64,000 bases of DNA from Streptomyces pinistramenti. GTDB lineage: Bacteria; Actinomycetota; Actinomycetes; Streptomycetales; Streptomycetaceae. The DNA lies in NCBI RefSeq assembly GCF_020564935.1, contig NZ_JAJCXB010000004.1, positions 177,850 through 241,849 on the forward strand. The letters run 5' to 3'. The notes below the pieces were generated by a model. The model was not told where the DNA came from. It did no database searches and was given only the letters and a program-made list of their open reading frames with translations. The translations under genes and the position numbers were made by a program. This document shows, piece by piece, positions 48,793 through 57,433 of the stretch (position 1 is its first letter; every line of letters starts with the position of its first letter).

Positions 48793-48802
48793 CAGAAGGA
48801 AG

Positions 48803-48827
48803 AGGACCCCGGAAGGGGTCCTTTTTC
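48803..48827 (+). terminator. Rho-independent terminator after the tRNA-Asn pair
   Basis: Perfect eight-base arms AGGACCCC and GGGGTCCT with a GGAA tetraloop run directly into a TTTTT tract, 10 bases beyond the second tRNA. Confidence 0.92.
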
Positions 48828-48972
48828 GTGTGCCGTGGAACCGAACACCCCATGATCGAAGTCCTCTTGGGCGTGCATGGTCACCGGACGAGGGCCCTCA
48901 CGGGCAACAGATCGTATGAGCGGCTATGCTGCGGCAGACGGCGCGCACAAATGTGCGCGGCGCGCCGTGACG

Positions 48973-49046
48973 GGGGCGGTAGCTCAGCCGGTTAGAGCAG
49001 CGGACTCATAATCCGTCGGCCGTGGGTTCGAGTCCCACCCGCCCCA
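48973..49046 (+). tRNA. tRNA with CAT anticodon, probably Ile2 (lysidine type)
   Basis: 74 bases form a cloverleaf. Acceptor GGGGCGG (48973-48979) pairs with CCGCCCC (49039-49045), with discriminator A. The anticodon loop is CTCATAA with CAT at 49007-49009. The ACTCATAATC context is that of tRNA-Ile2, whose C34 is modified by TilS to read AUA, rather than elongator Met. Assignment between Ile2 and Met is by resemblance to known Ile2 sequences. An integrase remnant follows, so it is a likely attachment site. Confidence 0.9.
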
Positions 49047-49237
49047 CTCACGAAATTCGATCTGCCCTGCGAAAACGCCACAGGGCGGACTTCCGGTCAG
49101 GTTCGTCGCCTCACCGTTGCCGCGCAAGGCGCCTTTACGGTGCTTGTCACGGCACCCATCAAGACCTGCACGAGCAAGTCTGGCTCCATGCCGCGCGGCT
49201 CGTCCGGCGTGTCGGTGGCCCCCGAGATGGCCGGTGG

Positions 49238-49834
49238 CGCCGGGAGAGCTGCGTCGAGGAAGCTGCGGCGAAGCGCTTCCGTGCCTTGGTGAACGGTCAC
49301 GGATAGGAATGGCCGCCGGGCTGGGTCAAGAGGGAGAGCTTTATTGAGCCGGTCGAACCTGAGTGTCCCGGCGCGGAGAAGTTCACGGCCTACGCTCACA
49401 ACTCCGCCAGGGCACTAACGGACATATCGGATTACGCAAGATCGAACTATACCAAGTTCATCGATAACCATATGAAACCTTGGATCGGGGATCTTTCCGT
49501 GTCGGCCCGCGGAAGCAAGCTCGGTCGCGACCATGTCGGTCAGTGGGCACTCGACCTTCAGAAGGGGAATCCCGGGTCTCTCCATGGGCAGGGAACCGTG
49601 CGTCGGCCATACGCCCCGAAGGCGATTGCCGACTTGATCGCCAACTTTCACGGCTTGCTCTTCAGCGTCCTCTCGGCGGCCGTAGATGCGCGTCCTGTCT
49701 TGCGTGATTCGACCCTGTGCGCCGTCCGCACTCGCCCGTCGACCCGGTACGGGCACCCGGCCGTACCGACGTTCCCCCGGGGTCGTTCTTCGCAAGTCCG
49801 TTCCGTAGCTCAAGGTTTGCTGATCGTCGTCTGA
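49238..49834 (+). pseudogene. Truncated tyrosine-recombinase (integrase) remnant
   Basis: One frame reads as the N-terminal arm and core-binding domains of a Streptomyces integrase: EEAAAKRFRALVNGHG, then amber TAG at 49304-49306, then EWPPGWVKRESFIEP, FTAYAHNSARALTDISDYARSNYTKFIDNHMKPWIGDLS, KLGRDHVGQWALDLQKGNP, TVRRPYAPKAIADLI and NFHGLLFSVLSAAVDA. The catalytic R..H-R..Y domain is completely missing. The remnant starts about 190 bases after the CAT tRNA, the classic place for an integrative element. It is non-functional. Confidence 0.82.
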
Positions 49835-49869
49835 CAGCTTTCTGACCTCCGTTCCGTACGGTTCCGGGC

Positions 49870-50961
49870 ATGACCACATCATTCGACCGCGCAGGCGGTC
49901 CGCGGAGCCCGGCAGGTAGGCGCCTACGAGGCACGGTTGCCCTGGCCGCGGCGATGTTCGCCATCGGGATCCCGCTGTCGGCTCCCGCCTCGGCTGCGCC
50001 TTCGGGAGCTGGGCCCTTGACCGCCCCCGCGGAAGTGGCCGTCCATCAGCAGGCGGTCAGCAAGGCCGAGCAGAAGGCTGTCCTCGACTACTGGACTCCG
50101 CAGCGGATCGCGGCGTTGACCGGGCCGTCGGCGGACAAGCCGCCCAAGAGCGGGCCCGACGGTGCGCCGTGGACCAACCAGAACGCCCTGCCCCGGACGG
50201 TGGGCCGGCTCTTCTTCACCGACCACGGTGAGGACAGCAGCTGCACCGCCACTGTTGTGGACAGTGCCAACGGCAGCACCGTGGTGACGGCGGGGCACTG
50301 CGTGAACAGCGGCAACCTCCTCGGCGAGGACAACCAGTGGTCGGCGAACGTGATGTTCGTCCCCGGGTACCACGACGGTGAGGCGCCCTACGGGAAGTTC
50401 GTCGGCCGCCTCGGGGTCGCGGCTGCCACCTGGCTGAAGAACGACGCGCAGCACTCCGAGAAGTTCGACGCGTACGACCAGGCATTCGTGGTGCTGAATC
50501 CGGATGCGCAGGGCGGACGACTCCGGAGCGCGGTCGGTGCCGCTCAGCAGATCGGGTTCGACCAGCCCGGCGATCGTCCGGTCCACCAGTTCGGATATCC
50601 CCGCGCGGCCTCGGACCCGGCGCGCGAAGGGCTCGCGGAGTACACCGGAGCGCGGCTCGCGTACTGCACCGGTCAGGCCGAGGAGTACCCGGGCACCCCG
50701 GACTGGCCGGAGCCGAAGGGACAGTGGGGCACCGCGTGTGTGATGGGAGGCGGCTCCAGCGGAGGCCCGCGGATAGCTGACGTCGATCCCAAGTCAGGGC
50801 TGGGCACGGTGGTCGGCGACAACGCCACGAGCGGCTACCTCAACAGCGCCGGCCATGCCTGCGGCCACGACGACCCGGCCTGCACTCGTCACCTCGTCGG
50901 CCCGCAGTTCACCTCGGCCATCACCAAGCCGCTCTACGAACGCGCCCAGCGGACGCCGTGA
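49870..50961 (+). CDS. Secreted trypsin-like serine protease
   Basis: An exported protease of 363 residues. Signal peptide about residues 1-43 (RRLRGTVALAAAMFAIGIPLSAPASA). The propeptide contains LDYWTPQRIAALTG, echoing the protease at 34860. The triad is H143 (STVVTAGHCVNSG), an Asp in the EKFDAYDQAFVVL segment and Ser in MGGGSSGGPRIAD. Extra cysteine pairs (SSCTATVV/GHC, CGHDDPACTRH) suggest disulfides. It lies between the integrase remnant and the pigment genes and is not obviously part of either. Extracellular protein degradation is the likely role. Confidence 0.9.
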   Translation: MTTSFDRAGGPRSPAGRRLRGTVALAAAMFAIGIPLSAPASAAPSGAGPLTAPAEVAVHQQAVSKAEQKAVLDYWTPQRIAALTGPSADKPPKSGPDGAPWTNQNALPRTVGRLFFTDHGEDSSCTATVVDSANGSTVVTAGHCVNSGNLLGEDNQWSANVMFVPGYHDGEAPYGKFVGRLGVAAATWLKNDAQHSEKFDAYDQAFVVLNPDAQGGRLRSAVGAAQQIGFDQPGDRPVHQFGYPRAASDPAREGLAEYTGARLAYCTGQAEEYPGTPDWPEPKGQWGTACVMGGGSSGGPRIADVDPKSGLGTVVGDNATSGYLNSAGHACGHDDPACTRHLVGPQFTSAITKPLYERAQRTP

Positions 50962-51370
50962 CCCGGCCCCGGGCGAGGTAGCCCGCAGTCCTGGGCGTGT
51001 TGTCCCAGCACGTTGGTGGCGGGCGACATGCCTTTCATGGTGCTTGACCGAGGTGAGGGCCTTCTGGCGCGGTGTGGATTGCGACGTCTACGCCGATGAC
51101 AGGAGGCCCTCGTGTCATCGGCGTAATGCCCCACCGATGCCTGCTGGCAGGCTGCGTCCGGCCCGGTACGTAGTCGAGGACGTTGGCCGCTGCACCGGGC
51201 CGGGATGGGGGACCGTCCCAGCCGCCCGCGTCACCGGCCTGTTCGGTCACCGCACCTGGGGCCCGCTCGTTGGCAGGCGCTACCGCCTCGCCCGTGGTGC
51301 GAGCACCCGGAGCTCGTCGACGACCTGTGCGGCCTGTTCGGTGGCGGCTGCCGTGGCGGGCCGGTGGTGG
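50962..51370. other. Convergent gap with a perfect hairpin
   Basis: A 409-base stretch between convergent protease and P450 genes. It holds the 13-base inverted repeat listed at 51089-51125. The remaining frames, on both strands, look non-coding or like remnants and I recognise nothing in them. Confidence 0.5.
51089..51125. terminator. Perfect hairpin, possible bidirectional terminator
   Basis: TACGCCGATGACA at 51089-51101 and its exact complement at 51113-51125 flank an 11-base loop. The position between two converging genes fits a bidirectional terminator. An operator or an end of a lost insertion element are alternatives. Confidence 0.5.
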
Positions 51371-52543
51371 TTACCAGGTAGCCGGCAGGTGCAGAGGGCT
51401 TCGCGTGATGGTGCCCAGCCGCCACTCGACGGCGTCGGCCGATGTGGTCAGGTGCAGTCCGGGAAGGCGGGCGGCGAGTCGGTGCAGTCCGAGCTGTAGT
51501 TCGGTGCGGGCCAGCCAGGTACCCGGGCAGTAGTGCCGGCCGCCGCCGAAGGCCAGGGTCGGGTTTTCCAGTGGTGCGAACAGGTCGCTGAAGGGGTCGT
51601 CCGAGAACGCCGCCGGATCCCGGTTGGCCGCGGCGCGGTCGACGACGGCGATCTCGCCGGCCCGGAGGGCGACGCCGCCGACTTCGATGTCCTCGGTGGC
51701 CTGGAGGGGGTTGGGCCGTTCGTCGGGGTCGCCGAGCGGGATCAGGTGCAGCATGCGCTCGGTCAGGAGTCCGGCCGCGGCTTCGTCGGAGCCCAGGCGG
51801 GCCCATACCTCGGGGCGCTCGTCGAGCAGGTAGAGCAGGGAGTTGCTGAGCATGGTCATCGCGGTGTCATGGCCGCCCACCACCAGCGTGCTGACCAGGT
51901 TGACGAGCTGCGGCTCGGTGATGCCTCCTTCGTCGTCGGCGGCCTGGACGAGGGAGCTGATCAGGTCCGGTCCCGGAGCACGCCGCCGCTGGGCGAGCAG
52001 CTCGATGGTGAAGTCGGTGAACTCCTGGGTGGCCTCGGCGGTCTTCGCCAGGTCCGTCGTGGCGCCGGCGAAGGCGTGCTCGGCCCAGTGGAGCAGGCGG
52101 GTGTCATCGACTTCGTGTACCCCGGTCAGCCTGCGCATGACGGCGATGGGCAGCGGCTGGGTGTAGTGGGTGACGAGGTCCACCGACGGGCCGTGGTCGA
52201 CGAGCGTGTCGAGCAGTTGGTCGACGACGCCGGCCACCCACGGCGCCATGCGCGCGATGGCGCGGGGGCTGAACGCGCGCTGGATGGCGCGGCGCAGCCG
52301 GAGATGCTGGTCATCGTGCTGGTTGGCGACGGCGTCGGGGGCGTCCACCAAGTTGGTGGTGTCGGCGTCCGGTGCGGGCAGCGGGGCACGTCGGAACGTG
52401 GCGTGGTTGATGATGAAGCGGACGTCGGTGTAGCGGCTGAAGAGCCAGGCGGGGTTGCCGTCGGGCAGGGTCGTGCGGCGGGGAGCGGCGGGCTGGGCGA
52501 ATGCCAGACGGTGCAGAGGGCGGATGGTGTCGGTGGTGGGCAT
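51371..52543 (-). CDS. Cytochrome P450 with a degenerate ExxR motif
   Basis: A P450 of 390 residues from ATG 52543, with GGGAG upstream. The I-helix oxygen-binding motif is intact (LVVGGHDTAMTM) and so is the heme loop (LAFGGGRHYCPGTWLAR). In the K-helix, where bacterial P450s read EELLR before an IPLG-like segment, this protein reads TERMLHLIPLG, so ExxR becomes RMLH. A few Streptomyces P450s, such as the CYP157 group, are known to lack ExxR. The N-terminus is somewhat short. It is divergent from the DUF1259/P450/rppA genes, so it may or may not belong to the pigment pathway. Confidence 0.87.
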   Translation of the reverse strand: MPTTDTIRPLHRLAFAQPAAPRRTTLPDGNPAWLFSRYTDVRFIINHATFRRAPLPAPDADTTNLVDAPDAVANQHDDQHLRLRRAIQRAFSPRAIARMAPWVAGVVDQLLDTLVDHGPSVDLVTHYTQPLPIAVMRRLTGVHEVDDTRLLHWAEHAFAGATTDLAKTAEATQEFTDFTIELLAQRRRAPGPDLISSLVQAADDEGGITEPQLVNLVSTLVVGGHDTAMTMLSNSLLYLLDERPEVWARLGSDEAAAGLLTERMLHLIPLGDPDERPNPLQATEDIEVGGVALRAGEIAVVDRAAANRDPAAFSDDPFSDLFAPLENPTLAFGGGRHYCPGTWLARTELQLGLHRLAARLPGLHLTTSADAVEWRLGTITRSPLHLPATW

Positions 52544-53198
52544 GATTCTCCCGCCCGCGCGCCGGAGCGGCGGGCTGTTGGCGTAGGCGGTTTCGTTGTT
52601 GCCGACCGCACGGTGGATCCCTTGGCAGGGCCGCGCAGGAAGCGGCATGTGTGGTCAGGTGCCCCGTGCTCATTGCGAGCCGGACGCGGCCTGCGCTCTG
52701 TTCACGCACCGCCTTGCGCTGCCGGGCCGGTATGCGCTCGGCTGAGGATCCTTCGCCGGGCTCCAGGTCCGGAGCCCGCCGCAGATCCCCGGTCATCCTG
52801 AGTACAGATCTTGCTCAAGTGCCAATGAATCATGGGGAATTCACCCTCACGTGGGGTGCTGCCGGGCGGCCCGGCCGGACGCCGGACGGACAGGCGGGCG
52901 CACCGCACTGGCGTTCCCCCCGGGGCGACGGATCCGGAGCCCCGCCGTGCCGCTGCATCCGGATGGGTGAATCCGGGCGACCGTGACGGGGCCTTTGCGC
53001 TCGCGCCCGCGGCAGAGCTTGTGGGCGTGTCGCGCCCTTCGCCCCCCAACGCCTCCGACTCGCCCGTTGCGACGCCCCCGCCCGCGGGCTCCCGCGCTTT
53101 CCAGGAGAGCTTTTTAGTTCATTCAGGGACTATCTGACGCCGATTCGACCCATTTCTGGCGTTATCTCATGTTTTCATCTGGCCATGGAGGCGATCGG
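52544..53198. other. Divergent promoter region, no gene recognised
   Basis: A 655-base gap between the divergent P450 and DUF1259 genes. A plus-strand frame from ATG 52827 to 52986 (53 codons, beginning MNHGEFTLTWG) is possible but has no recognisable features. The last 90 bases before the DUF1259 start are clearly AT-richer and likely hold its promoter. Confidence 0.45.
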
Positions 53199-54218
53199 AT
53201 GATGACTGGAGACGGACAACAGGGCACGCGTACACGGGCAATCACCTCGCGGCGACGCTTGCTTGCCGCGGCCGCGGTGGCGCCGATGCTGGCCGGGGCG
53301 GGGCCGGGTGCCGCGCAGGCCCTGCCTGCCAGGGAGGCCGGGGCGGAGCGCTGGGCCGTCGAGCCGGTGCGCACCGGAGAAGCGGACTGGGAGGACGTGG
53401 CGAACGCGCTCGGCCGCCGCGGCAACATGCTGCGCGGGACCATCTACCACACGGGCTTCCCGCGCCGGGATCTCTACGTGATCTCCGACGGTGTCCTCGT
53501 CACGCCGGGGCTTGCGCTGGGCACGCATGTGGCCTTCGTCCGCTACGCCGACGGCAGCACGATGGCGATGGGCGATGTGGTGGTCACCGAGGACGAAACA
53601 CAGCAGGTGTGCGACGCCTGGCAGGCGCACGGAATCGAGCAGACCGCGCTCCACAAGCATCTGCTCGCCCAGACCCCCGACCTCTGGTGGGCCCACGTCC
53701 ACGCGCACGGCGACGACCCGGTGGCCCTGGCCCGCGGCCTGCGCGCGGGATTCGACCGCACCGGGACTCCGCCCGCCGGACCGCCGGGCCGACAGGGCTC
53801 CGTCGACCTGGACGTCGCCGGAGTCGAAGCCGCGCTGGACGTCAGGGGAACCACCGAGGACGGGCTCTACAAGTGCCTCTTCGTCCGCCGCGAGACCATC
53901 GTCGACGGCCGTCTGGTTCTGCCCGCCGGGCTCGGGGCGACCTGCGCGTTCAACTTCCAGCCGGTGGGCGGCGGCCGGGTCGCGCTCAGCGGTGACTTCG
54001 CCATGGTCGCCGAGGAGGTGCAGGACGTGCTGAGGCTGCTGCGGCGCGGCGGGATCAAGCTCGTCGAGCTGCACAACCACCACCTGACGGAGACCCCCCG
54101 GCTGTTCTTCACCCACTTCTGGGCCGTGGGCGACGCCGTCGAACTCGCACGCGCCCTGCGGTCCGCGGTGGAAGCCGCCAACGTCGCGCCGGCCGTCAAC
54201 GTCGTGCCGGCCGGCTGA
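53199..54218 (+). CDS. DUF1259 family protein with Tat-like signal
   Basis: A 339-residue exported protein. ATG 53199 is chosen because GGAGG lies seven bases upstream. The signal has a twin-arginine pattern (SRRRLLAAAAVAPMLAG, cleavage near AQA-LP). Two copies of the LppY/LpqO-like DUF1259 domain follow: ALGRRGNMLRGTIYHTGFPRRDL ... IEQTALHKHLLAQTPDLWWAHVHAHGDD in the first half, and TEDGLYKCLFVRRETIVDG ... IKLVELHNHHLTETPRLFFTHFWAVGD in the second. The paired HKHLL and HNHHL histidines suggest metal binding. Function unknown; it precedes the CYP158-like gene by 170 bases. Confidence 0.88.
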   Translation: MMTGDGQQGTRTRAITSRRRLLAAAAVAPMLAGAGPGAAQALPAREAGAERWAVEPVRTGEADWEDVANALGRRGNMLRGTIYHTGFPRRDLYVISDGVLVTPGLALGTHVAFVRYADGSTMAMGDVVVTEDETQQVCDAWQAHGIEQTALHKHLLAQTPDLWWAHVHAHGDDPVALARGLRAGFDRTGTPPAGPPGRQGSVDLDVAGVEAALDVRGTTEDGLYKCLFVRRETIVDGRLVLPAGLGATCAFNFQPVGGGRVALSGDFAMVAEEVQDVLRLLRRGGIKLVELHNHHLTETPRLFFTHFWAVGDAVELARALRSAVEAANVAPAVNVVPAG

Positions 54219-54388
54219 ACGAGGCGGGAGGGGGCGGATCGGTGGCGTGGTCCGCTCCCGGGTGGTTCGCGTCATATGGGGCAATTGGGCCGGTGCGGTG
54301 CGTGCCTCGACGGGCGATCGGGTACCTCTGCCCCGTCCATCCCAGCAGGCGGCGAATCGCCCATCAGATCCCCTATCTGGAGTCCCGT

Positions 54389-55594
54389 ATGGAACCAGCG
54401 TCCACCCCGCGGAACTGCCCGTTCGACTATGCCGAGGCCCTCGAATTCGATCCGCAGCTCAGACAGCTGCAGAACGAAGCGCCCGTCTCCCGTATCCGGC
54501 TGCCGCACGGCGACGGGGAAGCGTGGCTCGTCACCGGCTACGACGACGTGCGCACGGTGACCACCGACCGGCGATTCAGCCGCAGCGCCATCATCGGCAA
54601 GAACTTCCCGCGCATGACTCCTGAACCCATCGTTCAGGACGAGGCGATCAACGTGATGGACCCGCCGGCCAGCAGCCGCCTGCGCAGCCTGATCTCCAAA
54701 GGCTTCGCGCCACGCCACGTGGAACGCATGAAGGCGCGCACCCAGCACGTGGTGGACGAGCTGCTGGACCGGATGGAGGAGCACGGTTCCCCCGCCGACC
54801 TCTTCGAGCACCTGGCGGCCCCCCTGCCGCTGACCACGATCTGCGAGGTCCTCGACATCCCCGAGGGCGACCGCGCGCAACTGCGCGCGCACGCGCGGAC
54901 CATGATGAACACCCGCGTCGACAACAAGGACAACGCGGTGCGGTCCAAGGCCGATATGCGCGCCTACTTCGCGAAGCTGACGGCCGAGCGGCGCGCGAAC
55001 CCGGGCGACGACCTGATCAGCGCGCTGGCCACGGCTCGCGACGGGGACGAACTCCTCAACGAGCGGGAACTGACCGTGATGGCCATGGTGCTGCTCATCA
55101 CCGGCCAGGACACCACCACGTACCAGATCGGGAACATCGCCTACGCCCTGCTCACCCGGCCCAAGGAACTCGCCATGCTGCGGGCCCGCCCCGAGATGCT
55201 CCCGCAGGCCCTGGAGGAGCTGCTGCGCTTCATCCCCTTCCGTAAGGGGGTCGGCATCCCGCGCGTCGCCATCGAAGATGTGGAGCTGAGCGGGGTCCAG
55301 ATCCGGAAGGGGGACATCGTCCACGTCTCCTACCTGACGGCCAACCGGGACGCCCGGAAATTCGACCGGCCCGACGAGCTGGATCTGGACCGCGTCGGTC
55401 CGTCCCACATGACCTTCGGGTGGGGCGGCCACCACTGTCTCGGCGCTCCGCTCGCCGCCACGGAACTCCAGGTCGCACTCGGAACCCTCCTGGAGCGCTT
55501 CCCGGACCTGGAGCTGGCGAAGCCGGCCGAGGACGTGCAGTGGAACAAGAATTCGATCTGGCGTTATCCGCTCGCCCTGCCCGTCATCTGGTGA
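54389..55594 (+). CDS. Cytochrome P450, CYP158-like (THN/flaviolin coupling)
   Basis: A P450 of 401 residues. ATG 54389 has GGAG about six bases upstream; the frame from 54242 adds an implausible tail. The I-helix is LLITGQDTTTYQI, the K-helix ExxR is intact (ALEELLRFIPFRKGVGIPRVAIEDVEL), and the heme loop is MTFGWGGHHCLGAP. The K-helix/meander resembles S. coelicolor CYP158A2, which oxidatively couples flaviolin, and the S. griseus P450 that dimerises tetrahydroxynaphthalene to a perylenequinone melanin. With rppA downstream on the same strand, aryl coupling of THN or flaviolin is the probable reaction. Confidence 0.88.
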   Translation: MEPASTPRNCPFDYAEALEFDPQLRQLQNEAPVSRIRLPHGDGEAWLVTGYDDVRTVTTDRRFSRSAIIGKNFPRMTPEPIVQDEAINVMDPPASSRLRSLISKGFAPRHVERMKARTQHVVDELLDRMEEHGSPADLFEHLAAPLPLTTICEVLDIPEGDRAQLRAHARTMMNTRVDNKDNAVRSKADMRAYFAKLTAERRANPGDDLISALATARDGDELLNERELTVMAMVLLITGQDTTTYQIGNIAYALLTRPKELAMLRARPEMLPQALEELLRFIPFRKGVGIPRVAIEDVELSGVQIRKGDIVHVSYLTANRDARKFDRPDELDLDRVGPSHMTFGWGGHHCLGAPLAATELQVALGTLLERFPDLELAKPAEDVQWNKNSIWRYPLALPVIW

Positions 55595-56141
55595 CGGCGG
55601 TATCCCGGGCAATGCCGGTGGGTCAGGCCCGCGGACCGGGATACGGGTAACGCGGAACGTCGGCGGGGCAGCGCCGTCCCGTTCCAGGGCCTGAGCCCGG
55701 GGGGTGAGCCCGTGTGACCGTGGGCCGGTGGCGGTCGTGCGTATGCCGGCCGGCATCCGGCTCCGGGTGCCCCGGTTCCGCGCGCGTGACCAGGGGGACG
55801 GATGCTGCGTCAGCCCCCGGAAAGCGGCAACCGGAACGGGCCGTACCGCCGTGCAGCGCGGCATGCCGTCCGACATGCAGCCGTCACCTGACTGCCGTAG
55901 CGTGAGGCGAGGGCCAACCAAGCGCTACACCACCTGCCCATACGGCGAGAAATCAGTCTTCCGACGGTCGGCCCGTCCGCGCCCTACAGGGAATTCGGAA
56001 CTCGGCGCCGCGAAGCGCCGGTGGGCCGTGTCGCGTCATGTCGCGCGTACGCCGCCGCAGTGGAAACCGGCGGCCGGCGAACGCCCTGCATCCGACCCTT
56101 GGGGCTCAGCCGTGTGGAGCACCGTCCGCTAGGAGGAGTCC
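55595..56141. other. Gap between CYP158-like gene and rppA
   Basis: A 547-base stretch. A plus-strand frame (55704-56132) stays open but has arginine/proline-biased, non-protein-like composition and no family match, so I do not call it. The region presumably carries the rppA promoter, which makes rppA separable from the P450 transcript. Confidence 0.45.
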
Positions 56142-57206
56142 ATGGCGGTTCTCTGCAAGCCGGCAATCGCAGTCCCCGAGCACGTCATCACCAACGAGGA
56201 AACCCTCGAACTGGCGCGGCGGTTACACGGTGACCATCCGCAACTCGGGCTGGTTCTCCGGCTGATCGAACACACCGGGGTGCAGAAGCGGCATCTGATC
56301 CAGCCGATCGAAGAGACGCTGCGGCACCCGGGTCTGGACGCCCGCAGCATCGTCTACGAGGCGCACACCAAGGACCGGGTACCGGCGGTGGTGCGGCAGG
56401 CACTGGACCACGCACAACTTGAGGCGCAGCAGATCGACTTGATCATCTACGTCTCCTGCACCGGCTTCATGATGCCGCCGCCGACCTCGTGGCTCATCAA
56501 CGCGATGGGGTTCAGGCCGGAGACGCGCCAGTTGCCGATCGCCCAACTCGGGTGCGCCGCAGGCGGTGCGGCCGTCAACCGGGCCCACGACTTCTGCCGT
56601 GCGTACCCCGACGCCAACGTGCTGATCGTCGCCTGCGAGTTCTGTTCGCTGTGCTACCAGCCCACCGACCTGGGCGTGGGATCCCTGCTGTCCAACGGCT
56701 TGTTCGGCGACGGGATCGCCGCCGCCGTGCTGCGGGGCAACGGCGGCACCGGAATCCGCCTGGAGCGCAGCAGCTCGTACATCATCCCGAACACCGAGGA
56801 GTGGATCTCCTACGCGGTCCGTTCCACGGGATTCCACTTCCAGCTCGACAAGCGGGTGCCCGGGACCATGGAGCCCCTCGCCCCGGCCCTGAGCCGCGCA
56901 GCGGAACAGCACCAATGGAACGCCGGGAAGATGGACTTCTACATCATCCACGCAGGCGGTCCGCGCATCCTGGATGACCTCAGCTTCTTCCTCGACGTCC
57001 CTCCGGAGGCATTCCGCTTCAGCCGGGCGACGCTCACCGAGTACGGCAACATAGCCAGCGCGGTGGTGCTCGACGCCATGGCCAGGTTGTTCGACGAGGC
57101 GTCGGCGTTCGACGGCGACCGCGGGCTGATGGCCGGTTTCGGGCCCGGCATCACGGCCGAGATCACCCTGGGCAGCTGGGCCTCGGAGCCCGAGACGGGG
57201 GAGTGA
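56142..57206 (+). CDS. rppA: 1,3,6,8-Tetrahydroxynaphthalene synthase (type III PKS)
   Basis: Homodimeric type III polyketide synthase, 354 residues, that condenses five malonyl-CoA units to THN, which oxidises to flaviolin. The catalytic triad falls at exactly the numbers known for THNS: C138 (QLGCAAGGAA), H270 (YIIHAGGP) and N303 (EYGNIAS). The active-site C106 (YVSCTGFM) and Y224 (WISYAVRS), implicated in RppA chemistry, are also present. ATG 56142 has GGAGGAG four bases upstream. With the CYP158-like P450 this makes a melanin or pigment pathway. Confidence 0.96.
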   Translation: MAVLCKPAIAVPEHVITNEETLELARRLHGDHPQLGLVLRLIEHTGVQKRHLIQPIEETLRHPGLDARSIVYEAHTKDRVPAVVRQALDHAQLEAQQIDLIIYVSCTGFMMPPPTSWLINAMGFRPETRQLPIAQLGCAAGGAAVNRAHDFCRAYPDANVLIVACEFCSLCYQPTDLGVGSLLSNGLFGDGIAAAVLRGNGGTGIRLERSSSYIIPNTEEWISYAVRSTGFHFQLDKRVPGTMEPLAPALSRAAEQHQWNAGKMDFYIIHAGGPRILDDLSFFLDVPPEAFRFSRATLTEYGNIASAVVLDAMARLFDEASAFDGDRGLMAGFGPGITAEITLGSWASEPETGE

Positions 57207-57433
57207 GCCGCCCGCGGCACGCCATTCGGCGACCGCCTTGACCCTGGCCCCGGCCCCTAGGAGGCGCTCGGGGCCTGGGGCGTGGTCGCGTGCTTGACGG
57301 TCGGGTGGGGGGTTTCTAGAGTCGTCCGGCCCTGCGTAGTCCGTAATCCGGCAAGGTGATTTCGCTTTGCGGAAGATGGGGTTGTTTCGTTGGGTGAGTG
57401 GATCGGGCGGGTGTGACTCGGGAGGGGCGTGGC

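Noticed and set aside
55704..56132. 142-codon plus-strand frame between the CYP158-like gene and rppA
   Set aside because: Arg/Pro-biased composition, no ribosome binding site and no family resemblance.
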